A DNA stretch of 64,000 bases from Pedobacter sp. Leaf216 (GCF_001421515.1 NZ_LMKM01000001.1:113680-177679); one strand, 5' to 3'; shown: positions 1 through 8,713, counted from the stretch's first letter. The notes: generated by a model not told the origin, from the letters alone. Translations and numbers: made by a program.

Positions 1-182
1 GGAAAGCCGGACAGCAATTGCCAAACGCACAAACCTGATCATTTTCAATCAACTGTAAAACATTATTATTTGTTTGGAACGAAAGGACAGCATTTCATAG
101 GCAGTATCCTTCTTTTATTTAACCGGGATATTTTTAGCTAAAAGCCAGATTAACATATTTTTAAACTTTTTTTATACCTTGA
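1..182. other. Left-edge noncoding stretch
   Basis: No gene can be called here with confidence. Frame 2 of the plus strand is open from the window edge to a TAA at 56-58 and reads like the end of a protein (SRTAIAKRTNLIIFNQL), so the last 18 residues of an upstream gene may lie here. With so few residues it cannot be identified. The rest is A/T-rich spacer leading to the ECF sigma gene. Confidence 0.3.
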
Positions 183-211
183 TGCAACGTTTTAAAATCC
201 CTTATGTCTTA
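183..211 (+). promoter_or_regulatory. Candidate ECF-type autoregulatory promoter
   Basis: A tgCAACgt box at 183-190 and a GTCTta box at 206-211 are separated by 17 bases between CAAC and GTCT. This is the general layout of ECF promoters (an AAC-type -35 and a CGTC-like -10). It ends about 20 bases before the sigma gene, so it could be the promoter the sigma factor recognises itself. Inferred from pattern only. Confidence 0.4.
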
Positions 212-231
212 TAATCTGAATATTCGAAATT

Positions 232-789
232 TTGGAAGCAGTATACATCGATAAAAACCTAGAACTCGTAAAAAAATGCATGCAGGGCAGCCGGGCAGCG
301 CAGTTTGAATTGTACAAACTGTATGCAAAGGCCATGTATAATGTGGCGCTGCGTATTTTAAATTACGAAGAAGAGGCGGAAGATGTTTTACAGGAAGCAT
401 TTTTGGATGCTTTTACCAGAATTGTTGATTTTAGGCAGGAAACCACATTCGGACTTTGGTTAAAGCAGATTGTGATCAACAAATCCATTAATTATCTGCG
501 CAAACGCAAAATGGAATTTGTAAGTACCGACGAAATATCGGAAGTGCCCGATGAAGACAGTTTTGATGACAGTGAAGTGCGCTTACAGGCTGATGAAGTT
601 AGAGTGGCCATTGCCCAATTACCAGATGGTTACAGGGTGGTATTGAGTTTATATCTTTTAGAGGGTTATGACCATGAAGAGATTGCACACATTTTAAAAA
701 TAAGCGAAAACACTAGCCGTACGCAGTACATGAGGGCTAAAAAGAAGTTAAAAAGTATTTTAGAACAGAAAGGGATGAGAGATGAATAA
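232..789 (+). CDS. RNA polymerase sigma-70 factor, ECF subfamily
   Basis: An extracytoplasmic-function sigma factor that directs RNA polymerase to a small regulon. The 185-residue protein has region 2 at about residues 18-85 (core helix with ALRILNYEEEAEDVLQEAF and the WLKQIVINKSINYLRKRK segment) and region 4 at about 125-178 (LPDGYRVVLSLYLLEGYDHEEIA, then an HTH). The reading frame opens at 220 and its first usable start is TTG at 232; the first ATG lies inside region 2, so TTG is preferred. The stop overlaps the next gene by 8 bp, implying translational coupling to the membrane protein that probably restrains it. Substrate promoters are unknown; an ECF-like box just upstream suggests autoregulation. 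Confidence 0.9.
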   Translation: MEAVYIDKNLELVKKCMQGSRAAQFELYKLYAKAMYNVALRILNYEEEAEDVLQEAFLDAFTRIVDFRQETTFGLWLKQIVINKSINYLRKRKMEFVSTDEISEVPDEDSFDDSEVRLQADEVRVAIAQLPDGYRVVLSLYLLEGYDHEEIAHILKISENTSRTQYMRAKKKLKSILEQKGMRDE

Positions 790-1309
790 TAGATTAGAAA
801 CCTTTGTAAAGGAAAACCGTAGAGCATTCGATGTAATGGAGCCATCGGCCGGACTTTGGGCAAAGATTGAACAGGAGTTAGATCAAAAAAAGAAAAAAAA
901 ACCGATAAAGCTATATTTATGGATGAGTGCAGCAGCAGCGGTTGTAGTGGTTTTCGGTTTAATTTGGTTGTACGCAGGCAGGCTACAAAACAAAGATTTA
1001 GAAATAGCCGACGTTAGCGCATCTTACGCCAAAAAAGAAGTCCACTTTGCAGGATTGATTACCGAAAAAAGAGATAGCTTGGCCATTTTTGCTTCTGCAA
1101 ACCCTGAACTATATAAAAAGTTTACTGCAGATCTGAAAAAGCTTGATGAAGATTATGAAAGATTAAAAGCAGAACTGCCAACCTCGCCAAACCAAACTTT
1201 TGTGGTAAAAGCGATGGTAAAAAACCGCGAAATACAATTGCAATTGTTAAAACAACAGTTGTTAATCATAAACCAGGTTGACGATTACAAGAGAGTTAAC
1301 CAGATTTAA
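782..1309 (+). CDS. Single-pass membrane protein, probable anti-sigma factor
   Basis: A 175-residue protein with a cytoplasmic N-terminus of about 50 residues (including FDVMEPSAGLWAKIEQEL), a lysine run (KKKKKP), one membrane helix at about residues 46-65 (LWMSAAAAVVVVFGLIWLYA) and a charged, helical extracytoplasmic part. It overlaps the sigma gene by 8 bp, the usual arrangement of ECF sigma and anti-sigma pairs. No ZAS zinc motif (HxxxCxxC) is visible, so it belongs to the zinc-free kind common in Bacteroidota. The function is inferred from position and topology; sequence alone does not prove anti-sigma activity. The C-terminal coiled region (about 120-170) might sense an envelope signal. 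Confidence 0.7.
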   Translation: MNNRLETFVKENRRAFDVMEPSAGLWAKIEQELDQKKKKKPIKLYLWMSAAAAVVVVFGLIWLYAGRLQNKDLEIADVSASYAKKEVHFAGLITEKRDSLAIFASANPELYKKFTADLKKLDEDYERLKAELPTSPNQTFVVKAMVKNREIQLQLLKQQLLIINQVDDYKRVNQI

Positions 1310-1438
1310 ATAAGTAAAAATAGCAGGGAAATCAATCTTGATATCTGCTGCTCAATAAATTACATTACGCTCACCTCACCGAATTGCTTATTGCCAGCCG
1401 GCAGGCTTTAAGCTTAAAGGTGTTTAAAAACTAACAAC

Positions 1439-2722
1439 ATGAAAACAATAAATATATTATTAGCCTTTATGGCTTTAATCGCCGTAAAAGTTGATGCGCA
1501 GGAATTGGTGGTGAATAGCCCATCAGAGAAAACAATCGTATATACCGACAAATCGACGACATTGGCGATGGTAAATACATCAAACTATAAACAAACGGGG
1601 AACGATGCTGAGCGTTCTAAATCTTTTAGTAAAAGTTTCAGTGTGGATAATAATGATAAAATAAATTTGAACAATCAATTCGGTTCGATTTTAATTAAAA
1701 CCTGGGACAAAAGAGAAGTGCGTGTTGATGTAGATATTAAAGCCTACAGCAATTCTGACAATGATGTACAAAAACTGATTGATGGGGTGAGCATTGATGC
1801 CACTAAAAATGGCGACGTAGTAACTTTTAGAACAAATATGGGTGATAGAAACGGACGTTATGGCCGTGGCGTAAAAAATGGCGTAACCACCTGGCGCAGA
1901 GAAGTTAAAGTAAACTATGTTGTATTTATGCCGGCTGTAAACCCATTAACAGTGTCGCAGGAATATGGTAATGTAGAACTGGGTAATTTTTCTGGGCCAA
2001 CTTCTTTAAAGGTAGAATACGGCAATCTGGTTGCAGGAAATTTAAGTAATATAAACAACTACATTAATGTTCAATACGGCAAATGCGATATCCAGGATTT
2101 AAATGCTGCTGTAGTAAAACATGAATACAATGGCCCTGTAACCATTGGTGCTGTGGGTACGTTACAACTTGATGCGGAATATGTTGCTGTAAATATCAAT
2201 ACCATCAGAAAATCGGCCGATATTAAAATACAATACGGTAAAGGCTTAACAGTTGGTACCATTGGCGGCAACCTGCTTTTAAATGCCGAGTATGCAAAGG
2301 TAAATATCAATACGGTTAAAGGAAATACAGTTGTTAAACAGGCCTATGGTGATTTAAATATTGCATCGGCAGGTAAAATAGCGGTAAATGCAGAATATTC
2401 AAATGTAACTTTGGGCACATTAAATGGCGATGCCAACATTAACATGGATTATAACCGCTTAAGTGTAAATGAAATTACACCTGCCTGCAGAAACTTTACC
2501 TTTGGCGGGGAATATGTAAGTGTGGGATTGGGTTTTGCAGATCGTTATAATGCAAATTTCAATGTTTCAACATCATATGCAGGCTTTAAATATGGTTCTA
2601 ATGTAACCTCAACAACGGTGAGCAAAGATGATGAAACCAAAAAATATTCGGGCAAAATTGGTAGCGGTGGCACAGCAAACGTATCTGTTAAAACCGAATA
2701 TGGTTCAGTTACCTTTAAATAA
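1439..2722 (+). CDS. Secreted DUF4097-like beta-solenoid protein
   Basis: A 427-residue protein with a signal peptide (MKTINILLAFMALIAVKVDA, then QE). From about residue 175 to 365 it consists of some ten or eleven repeats of about 18 residues, each starting with (E/Q/A/D)-Tyr-(Gly/Asn/Ala/Ser), for example QEYGNVELGNF, VEYGNLVAGNL, IQYGKGLTVG. This is the pattern of the DUF4097 / GIN-type beta-solenoid family. It is probably an exported surface or periplasmic protein and may adhere to something, but no ligand is known. It lies 129 bp after the sigma/anti-sigma pair on the same strand and may be part of that regulon. A terminator follows at 2748. Confidence 0.75.
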   Translation: MKTINILLAFMALIAVKVDAQELVVNSPSEKTIVYTDKSTTLAMVNTSNYKQTGNDAERSKSFSKSFSVDNNDKINLNNQFGSILIKTWDKREVRVDVDIKAYSNSDNDVQKLIDGVSIDATKNGDVVTFRTNMGDRNGRYGRGVKNGVTTWRREVKVNYVVFMPAVNPLTVSQEYGNVELGNFSGPTSLKVEYGNLVAGNLSNINNYINVQYGKCDIQDLNAAVVKHEYNGPVTIGAVGTLQLDAEYVAVNINTIRKSADIKIQYGKGLTVGTIGGNLLLNAEYAKVNINTVKGNTVVKQAYGDLNIASAGKIAVNAEYSNVTLGTLNGDANINMDYNRLSVNEITPACRNFTFGGEYVSVGLGFADRYNANFNVSTSYAGFKYGSNVTSTTVSKDDETKKYSGKIGSGGTANVSVKTEYGSVTFK

Positions 2723-2747
2723 GAATTTCCAAACCAAACAAACCATT

Positions 2748-2779
2748 AAGTCCGGCCATTTTTGGCGGGACTTTTTTTT
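2748..2779 (+). terminator. Rho-independent terminator after the solenoid gene
   Basis: Stem AGTCCGGCC (2749-2757) against GGCGGGACT (2764-2772) pairs at 8 of 9 positions around a 6-base loop and runs into eight T. It ends transcription of the solenoid gene and lies upstream of the TlpA-like start, which argues against longer upstream starts for that gene. Confidence 0.8.
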
Positions 2780-2792
2780 ATATTTAGGCCTG

Positions 2793-3338
2793 ATGAAAAT
2801 TTGCCTGATTCTTCTACTCATTGTCTTTAGCCTACCCTCGTTTGCGCAGGATGCGCCAATTAGATGGGCAACACAAGAAACATTCTTTGAGGATCTATCT
2901 GGAAAAAACCTGCCTGCTTTTAATGGATTAACCATTAATAAAAAGCCATTTTCAAATGCTGATATTAAAGGCCAGGTAGTGGTAATTAATTTTTGGTTTG
3001 AAAAATGCCCTCCCTGTATTGCTGAAATGCCCGAACTGAACAAACTTGCAGCCAAATACGCTGCAAGAGGTGTTAGGTTTATCGGAATTACGCATGATGC
3101 TCCTTCGAGCGCCAAACGCTTTCAAAAAAAGAATGCTTATCAATACGAAATTTTATCCTTGAGTAAGGATGAAATCCGGAAGCTAAATATCAACCATGGT
3201 TTTCCATCCAATATTCTGGTTGGAAAGAATGGAAAAATCGTTTATGCCATGGCAAATTTTTCCCTCTCCGATCCGCAGTTTAAAACCAAGTCCATTATTT
3301 TTGAAGAAAAGCTAAAAGCCTTAATAGCTGCTCAATAA
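2793..3338 (+). CDS. TlpA-like thioredoxin-fold protein, exported
   Basis: A 181-residue thiol-disulfide oxidoreductase of the TlpA/ResA type, expected in the periplasm. It has a signal peptide (MKICLILLLIVFSLPSFAQ), a thioredoxin fold from about residue 38, and the active-site motif FEKCPPCIAEMP with Cys72 and Cys75. The open frame extends back to 2628 inside the previous gene, but the ATG at 2793 directly precedes the signal peptide and follows a terminator, so it is the start. It is an orphan: no cytochrome c biogenesis genes are adjacent. Its likely job is to reduce envelope disulfides; the partner is unknown. Confidence 0.85.
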   Translation: MKICLILLLIVFSLPSFAQDAPIRWATQETFFEDLSGKNLPAFNGLTINKKPFSNADIKGQVVVINFWFEKCPPCIAEMPELNKLAAKYAARGVRFIGITHDAPSSAKRFQKKNAYQYEILSLSKDEIRKLNINHGFPSNILVGKNGKIVYAMANFSLSDPQFKTKSIIFEEKLKALIAAQ

Positions 3339-3346
3339 TTGAGCAG
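3328..3346. terminator. Hairpin across the stop codon of the TlpA-like gene
   Basis: CTGCTCAAT at 3328-3336 and ATTGAGCAG at 3338-3346 are perfect 9-bp complements with one base between them, and the TAA stop sits in the apex. The neighbouring bestrophin gene is convergent, so the hairpin could end transcription from either side. The T run after it is weak (GTTTA). Confidence 0.45.
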
Positions 3347-3391
3347 TTTATCGCTAAAAAAGTTTAATTCCTAGGTAATATCCTAATAAAA

Positions 3392-4282
3392 TTAAAGGAT
3401 ATATTCGTTATTTATAGGCTTAATAGGTTCTGGAATGTTTTCTTCCTGGAGCATTTGCAAAAGATTGATCTCTATCGTTCTGGTAATCTGGTTGAGTGGA
3501 ACACCGGCAGAATTATTTTCAAACGGATTAACAAGGCTCATCCCGTTAATTTGTGTTGATACAAATACGAAACCGATTAACCACCCTAAAAATATGGAGG
3601 CTGGTCCGGCATCCTGACTGATTACGAGTGTAAAGGTGACAACAAATAACCAGATAAATACTTTTGTTAAATAGGAATAGGTAGTTGGAAATATTGTATT
3701 TTTAATCCTTTCGCTCATCCCCATCGAATCTGAAAAACGGGTTAGCATCTCATTGATCTCGATAAAGCGAAAGCCATCAATTGCATTGTTTTTTGATAGT
3801 TTTTGCAGATCTCTGGATTGGATGTTTAAAATGGCATTGTGTGCATTATTATGTTTCCCAATTTCCTCTAAATCTGCTTCAGTAAGGTATTTGGTATAAA
3901 TTTCATCAACTGCTCCCCTTAAATTGGCTTTTAGCGCATATAAAAAAGCAATGTGCCTGTATACCATACGTTTAACACTTTCATCATCTTCATCAACATA
4001 ATTAATTAATGCTCTGGCGTAAGAGCGGGAATCGTTTACTAATGCGCCCCAAATTTTTCGGGCTTCCCACCACCTGTCGTAAGCCTGGTTATTATTAAAA
4101 CCAATAAAAAAGGCAATTGCGGTACCCAGTACAGTTGGTATTATGGATGGTATTGAAAAATGGTGGGCAATTAAATATGCCCTTATGAAATATGCGGCGG
4201 TGCATGAGGCGATCATGATTAAATCAATTTGCCAGGTATTTCTTAAAATTCTAGTTAATCTGATATTTTGTATTAAAAGCAT
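3392..4282 (-). CDS. Bestrophin-like anion channel (UPF0187/YneE family)
   Basis: A 296-residue integral membrane protein of the bacterial bestrophin family, thought to form pentameric ion channels in the inner membrane. Visible marks are an N-terminal helix pair (IDLIMIASCTAAYFIRAYLIA and IPTVLGTAIAFFIGF), the family signature NNQAYDRWWEARKIWGALVN at about residues 63-83, and two late helices (YLTKVFIWLFVVTFTLVIS, IFLGWLIGFVFVSTQINGM). Length fits the family (about 290-310). It stands alone, convergent with the TlpA-like gene and divergent from the transporter at 4.4 kb. Which ion it carries cannot be read from the sequence. Confidence 0.85.
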   Translation of the reverse strand: MLLIQNIRLTRILRNTWQIDLIMIASCTAAYFIRAYLIAHHFSIPSIIPTVLGTAIAFFIGFNNNQAYDRWWEARKIWGALVNDSRSYARALINYVDEDDESVKRMVYRHIAFLYALKANLRGAVDEIYTKYLTEADLEEIGKHNNAHNAILNIQSRDLQKLSKNNAIDGFRFIEINEMLTRFSDSMGMSERIKNTIFPTTYSYLTKVFIWLFVVTFTLVISQDAGPASIFLGWLIGFVFVSTQINGMSLVNPFENNSAGVPLNQITRTIEINLLQMLQEENIPEPIKPINNEYIL

Positions 4283-4423
4283 ATATATTGAAAGGAAACT
4301 GATTCATTCGGATGAAAATACAAACATAAAGCCGAAATGTTTTAGTATGAGCAAATTAAATAATAGCGCGGGTTTGCTGTTGTGAAGTAAATGTCTATCT
4401 TGGGCCACCAAATATTTCTTTTT

Positions 4424-5947
4424 ATGAGCGAAACGTTGCCGAAAAATAACATTTTCAAAGTTATTGGTGCCTCTTCATTGGGCACTCTTATAGAATGGTA
4501 TGATTTTTATATTTTTGGAAGCCTTGCGGTTATCATCGGCCATCAATTGTTCCCGGAAGATGCCGGTGCTTCTGCGCTCATTAATACTTTAGCCATTTTT
4601 GCTGCCGGTTTTATTGTTCGTCCCTTTGGGGCATTGGTATTTGGCAGACTTGGCGATCTAATTGGTAGAAAATATACTTTTCTACTCACGCTGGTTTTAA
4701 TGGGTGGATCTACTTTTTTTATTGGCTTAATTCCTTCTTATAAAAGTATTGGATACGCTGCGCCTATTTTAGTACTGGTGTTGAGGTTAATTCAGGGTCT
4801 GGCGCTGGGCGGCGAATATGGTGGTGCTGCAACCTATGTAGCAGAGCATGCGCCCAAGAATAGACGTGGCTTTTTTACCAGCTGGATTCAAACTACGGCC
4901 ACCTTAGGGCTATTCCTCTCACTAGGAATTATTGTAATTACCAAAAATATACTCGGTGCTGAGACCTTTGGCGATTGGGGCTGGCGGATTCCTTTCCTCC
5001 TGTCGATTGTTCTTGTTGTGGTTTCGATTTATATCCGGATGAAAATGCACGAATCGCCCATGTTTTCGAAACTGAAAGCAGAAGGAAATATTTCCAAAAA
5101 TCCTTTAAAAGAAAGTTTTAACAATAAGGCGAACTTTAAAATGGTGCTACTGGCATTATTTGGTGCTACTATGGGCCAGGGGGTAATTTGGTACACCGGG
5201 CAATTTTATGCACAATCATTTTTGGAGAATACCTGCAAGTTGGATTTTAACGATTCGAGGTATATTTTACTATGGGGAATTGCTTTTGCAACACCCTTTT
5301 TTGTAGTATTTGGCGCATGGAGTGATAAAGTGGGCAGAAAGTGGATTATGTTAACCGGAATGCTTCTTGGGATTATTTTTTACCGACCGATTTATCAAAC
5401 TTTTTTAAATGATACGGATTATACGAAAGTTGAACAATCAGCAATTTTATCTTCAACGCCTGCACCTGTACACTCCGTTTTAATTGAAAATACAACAGAT
5501 AGTTTACGAACGGTTTCTACCAAAATAACACTTAAAAACGGAGCTTCTTTTAACAGCGTTCAAACTGATACGGTTTCTGCAACTAAGGGCGTTCTAATAG
5601 GCAAGGAAATACTGAAAGATAAGGTATTACCAACGCCGGTATTTTGGAAATTTGTAGGTTTAATCTTTTTTCAGATCTTGCTGGTAACAATGGTTTACGG
5701 ACCAATTGCAGCATTTTTGGTTGAGCTTTTCCCTACTAAAATCAGGTATACTTCTATGTCATTGCCTTACCATATTGGCAATGGTGTTTTTGGTGGCCTT
5801 GTTCCATTTATCGCCACTTTAATTGCAAGTTTTTCTGGTGCAACACCACTTTCCGGGCTATGGTATCCGATAGGTATTGCAACATTAAGTTTAATCATCG
5901 GAACAATTTATTTATCAAACAAAAGAGACGAAAACATTAACGATTAG
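4424..5947 (+). CDS. MFS metabolite:H+ symporter (MHS family)
   Basis: A 12-helix inner-membrane carrier of the MHS family (relatives of ShiA, ProP and KgtP), which move organic acids or similar solutes with protons. The signature GRLGDLIGRKYTF follows helix 2, RRGFFTSWIQTTATLG marks helix 5, and GAWSDKVGRKW repeats the loop in the second half. Between the helices near residues 320 and 420 there is a hydrophilic insert of about 75 residues rich in Ser, Thr and Asn, not found in the E. coli members. The ATG at 4424 (MSETLPKNN) is preferred over 4391 because family proteins start close to helix 1. The downstream 83-residue membrane protein is 11 bp away. Substrate unknown. Confidence 0.8.
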   Translation: MSETLPKNNIFKVIGASSLGTLIEWYDFYIFGSLAVIIGHQLFPEDAGASALINTLAIFAAGFIVRPFGALVFGRLGDLIGRKYTFLLTLVLMGGSTFFIGLIPSYKSIGYAAPILVLVLRLIQGLALGGEYGGAATYVAEHAPKNRRGFFTSWIQTTATLGLFLSLGIIVITKNILGAETFGDWGWRIPFLLSIVLVVVSIYIRMKMHESPMFSKLKAEGNISKNPLKESFNNKANFKMVLLALFGATMGQGVIWYTGQFYAQSFLENTCKLDFNDSRYILLWGIAFATPFFVVFGAWSDKVGRKWIMLTGMLLGIIFYRPIYQTFLNDTDYTKVEQSAILSSTPAPVHSVLIENTTDSLRTVSTKITLKNGASFNSVQTDTVSATKGVLIGKEILKDKVLPTPVFWKFVGLIFFQILLVTMVYGPIAAFLVELFPTKIRYTSMSLPYHIGNGVFGGLVPFIATLIASFSGATPLSGLWYPIGIATLSLIIGTIYLSNKRDENIND

Positions 5948-5958
5948 CTACCAGCAAG

Positions 5959-6210
5959 ATGAATATATTAAAGAAATTTTTAGGGTTGGTTTGGATGGTT
6001 TTAGGCCCACTAACCATGACTTTCCTATTTATACAAGCAATAGATAAAGTTGGATTGACACATACCGATATTGAAAGAACGAATACCATTTTGCAATGGG
6101 CAATTATTCTCTTCATTTTTCTGCCGATTAGCCTTGGTTTGATGATTTTTGGGTTTTATGCCTGGAAAGGCGAGTATGATCATCTACCAGAAAGTTCGGA
6201 AGAGTTATAA
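5959..6210 (+). CDS. Small two-helix membrane protein beside the MHS carrier
   Basis: An 83-residue protein with two hydrophobic helices (about residues 8-26 and 46-68) and an acidic C-terminus (DHLPESSEEL). It starts 11 bp after the carrier stop, so the two are almost certainly co-transcribed. I recall short proteins of this kind next to MFS carriers in other Bacteroidota, but I cannot assign a function. A role as an accessory subunit or stabiliser of the carrier is an inference from position. Confidence 0.65.
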   Translation: MNILKKFLGLVWMVLGPLTMTFLFIQAIDKVGLTHTDIERTNTILQWAIILFIFLPISLGLMIFGFYAWKGEYDHLPESSEEL

Positions 6211-6341
6211 ATACTTGTTTATCAGACAAGAGGCTGTTTTTTACCACAAAGGCATTAAGATCACAAAGAATGGATTATTCCGCGTAGGCTGTTTTTTCCA
6301 CTTGTAGGCTAGAAATAGGTGTTGGTAGCAGGGGACAATTT

Positions 6342-7526
6342 TTATAATACCCGCAATAACAGCCCTTTTAGGTATTCACCTTCTGGAAAAGAAATTCTAA
6401 CCGGGTGATCTTCTGGCTGGCAAAACTGTTTAATAATCTGTACTTCTTTGCCTGCATCAAGTGCTGCCCAGGCAATAATCTGTTTAAAGGTTTCGATATC
6501 AACTGCGCCCGAGCAGGAGAAAGTGGCCAGTAAACCACCTTTTTCCAGTAGCAACATACCCAGGCGGTTTAAATCCTTATAAGCTCTTGCCGCCCTATCC
6601 AAGGCCGAACGCGATGGTGCATATTTGGGCGGATCAAGCACAATTATGTCGAACATTTCTCCCGATTCTTTAAAAGCGCGGAGTTGTTTATTCACGTCAG
6701 ATTGTATGGCTGTTACCTTATTTACATCAAAATTGTTTAAGGCTACATTTTGTTTTAGCGTTTCCACAGCTAAGCCAGAACTATCTACACTGGTAATGCT
6801 ATCGGCCTCGTTTGCAAGGCTATTTAAGCTGAAACCACCACTGTAACTAAAACAGTCTAAAATTTTTTTACCTTTAGCATAACTGGCCAAAATACTCCTA
6901 TTATCGCGCTGATCGCAATAAAAACCAGATTTTTGTCCTTCTGCAATATTAATATGATAAGTAATCCCGTTTTCTTTAACGGCTAAAAATTCAGGAGGAT
7001 TTTCGCCCCAAAGCAGACCGTTTTCAATAGGCAAGCCTTCGTGGGTACGGGCTGTGGCGTCACTTTTATCAAATATTCCTGTTGGTTTTAATTCTGCCTT
7101 TAATATTTCTACAATTTCTGTTTTTACTTTTTCAATCCCCGAACTTAAAATCTGAAGGGAGAGGAAATCTGCATATTGATCAACAATTAAACCCGGAAGA
7201 AAATCAGCTTCACTAAAAACCAGTCTGCAGGTATTGGTATGTTCGCTTAAAATAAACTGACGTGAGGCAATGGCTTGCTTCAAACGGTTATGGTACCAGC
7301 TATTATTTATAGTTTGAGTTTCGTCCCATTCCAGAAGACGAACAGCCACGCGCGAATTGCTGTTGTAGTAGCCATAGGCCAGAAATTCATTATCGAAGGC
7401 AAAAACTTTTACAACATCACCATCTTCAGGTTTCCCTTTAACTTTCTCCAATGCTCCAGAAAACACCCATGGATGCCTTTGTAATGCTGCTTTTTCTTTG
7501 CCTTTTTTTAATATGATTTCTACCAT
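6342..7526 (-). CDS. 23S rRNA (cytosine-C5)-methyltransferase, RlmI-like
   Basis: A 394-residue SAM-dependent methyltransferase of the RlmI/COG1092 family, which methylates a cytosine in 23S rRNA. Domain order: a PUA-like RNA-binding domain at about residues 1-75 (HPWVFSGALEKVKG), a middle domain with GQKSGFYCDQRDNR, and a Rossmann methyltransferase domain with motif I ILDCFSYSGGFSL, motif IV DIIVLDPPKYAPSR and the cysteine motif ATFSCSG. The ATG at 7526 (MVEIILKKG) is chosen because the 28 residues encoded further upstream fit no domain. It stands alone with short spacers on both sides. Confidence 0.85.
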   Translation of the reverse strand: MVEIILKKGKEKAALQRHPWVFSGALEKVKGKPEDGDVVKVFAFDNEFLAYGYYNSNSRVAVRLLEWDETQTINNSWYHNRLKQAIASRQFILSEHTNTCRLVFSEADFLPGLIVDQYADFLSLQILSSGIEKVKTEIVEILKAELKPTGIFDKSDATARTHEGLPIENGLLWGENPPEFLAVKENGITYHINIAEGQKSGFYCDQRDNRSILASYAKGKKILDCFSYSGGFSLNSLANEADSITSVDSSGLAVETLKQNVALNNFDVNKVTAIQSDVNKQLRAFKESGEMFDIIVLDPPKYAPSRSALDRAARAYKDLNRLGMLLLEKGGLLATFSCSGAVDIETFKQIIAWAALDAGKEVQIIKQFCQPEDHPVRISFPEGEYLKGLLLRVL

Positions 7527-7637
7527 GCTGCAAAGGTAATAATTTGTAGGGAGTTTGGCACAGCGCGTTTGGCGCTGAGTAATGGGAAGTAAGTTTGGAG
7601 TTGGCGGCATGGAATGCCATGCACAGCGATATGATGC

Positions 7638-8648
7638 CTACCGCTTTTTTACCAATTCAGTGTCCAATACTTTGGTTTCGAATTCGGTTACGGGCCTTTT
7701 GGCTTCAATCATCGAAATAAGAAGCTCGGTTGCCACCTGGCCCATTTCAAAAGCAGGTTGTTTAACTGAGGTTAGTGAGGGCGAAAATAATTCGACAAGA
7801 TTAGAGTTGGTGAAACCGGCAATGGCAATTTTATCCGCAACCTCGGGATTGGTTTTCTTTAAAGCCATAATGCAGCCCGTAGTAAGGCGATCGCTCGAAA
7901 TAAAAATTCCATCCGGTTGTAGTGGTAAAAGTTCTTTTACTGCTTGCTCGAGCTCTGCACTGTGCATGCCCCCGTGCTGACAATATTTAACAAGTTCGGG
8001 TTTAAATTCAATGTGGTATTTGAGCAAAGCTGCTTTATAGCCTTCCAGTCTTTCTTTGGTTATCGAAAGGTTTTCAGAATTTGTAAGGTGTGCAATAGTC
8101 CTTTTTCCTGATAAGATGAGGTGTTCGGTGGCATCAAAAGAACCTTTAAAGTTATTTGCTATTACTTTGTGGGTTTCAAAATCCTCCGGCACACGATCAA
8201 AAAAAACAATTGGCAATCCTTTGGCGTACAAGCTTCTTAAATAATCAATATCCTGTGTTTCTGACGATAATGCAATCAATAAACCGTCAATAGAGCGCGA
8301 AGCCAGGTGCTCAACATTCAGTTTTTCCTGTTTATACGATTCGTGACTTTGAGAAATGATTACGTGGTAATCCTTATCATATGCGATGGATTCGATTCCG
8401 TTGATCACCTGAGAAAAAAAGTTGTTGGCAATCTCACTCACAATAATGCCAATAGAGTAACTACGGCGTTCTTTTAAACTTCTGGCAATGGGGTTAGCAC
8501 GGTAGTTTACCTTTTCGGCATAGGCCAGCACCAGTTTTTTTGTTTCCTCACTAATTTCGTAACGGTCTCTTAAAGCCCTGGAAACTGTCGATGTAGACAG
8601 GCCCAATGCTTTAGCAATATCTTTTATGGTAGATGTTTCAAATCTCAT
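7638..8648 (-). CDS. LacI-family transcriptional regulator of the pectin locus
   Basis: A 336-residue LacI/GalR regulator. It has an N-terminal HTH and hinge (TIKDIAKALGLSTSTVSRAL then IARSLKERRSYSIG) and a periplasmic-binding-protein-like sensor domain from about residue 60 to the end (IGIIVSEIANNFFSQVINGIE, GLPIVFFDR, IAGFTNSNLVELFSPSLTSV). The ATG at 8648 lies six residues inside the longest frame and directly precedes the HTH. It is divergent from susC, and the spacer holds three phased AACGTT cores typical of LacI-family operators; a near copy lies between the second CE8 gene and GH43. It therefore probably controls both pectin blocks. The effector may be galacturonate or a pathway intermediate, which is inference. 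Confidence 0.85.
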   Translation of the reverse strand: MRFETSTIKDIAKALGLSTSTVSRALRDRYEISEETKKLVLAYAEKVNYRANPIARSLKERRSYSIGIIVSEIANNFFSQVINGIESIAYDKDYHVIISQSHESYKQEKLNVEHLASRSIDGLLIALSSETQDIDYLRSLYAKGLPIVFFDRVPEDFETHKVIANNFKGSFDATEHLILSGKRTIAHLTNSENLSITKERLEGYKAALLKYHIEFKPELVKYCQHGGMHSAELEQAVKELLPLQPDGIFISSDRLTTGCIMALKKTNPEVADKIAIAGFTNSNLVELFSPSLTSVKQPAFEMGQVATELLISMIEAKRPVTEFETKVLDTELVKKR

Positions 8649-8713
8649 TTTTCGCAGTGCGTACAAGTTACGAAAAATATCTCTTTAAGGGCGTTCAACT
8701 CCCAATAATAATA

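Noticed and set aside
1..109. Minus-strand frame reading VLQLIENDQVCAFGNCCPAF near the left edge
   Set aside because: Looks protein-like but lacks a start codon other than TTG and is too short to judge; the competing plus-strand frame also looks plausible.
1406..1419. 14-bp perfect palindrome CTTTAAGCTTAAAG before the solenoid gene
   Set aside because: A/T-rich palindromes of this size occur by chance and no partner site was seen elsewhere in the window.
2071..2310. Antisense open frames inside the solenoid, SusC, CE8 and other genes
   Set aside because: They mirror codon bias of the genes on the other strand and contain no domains or start context.
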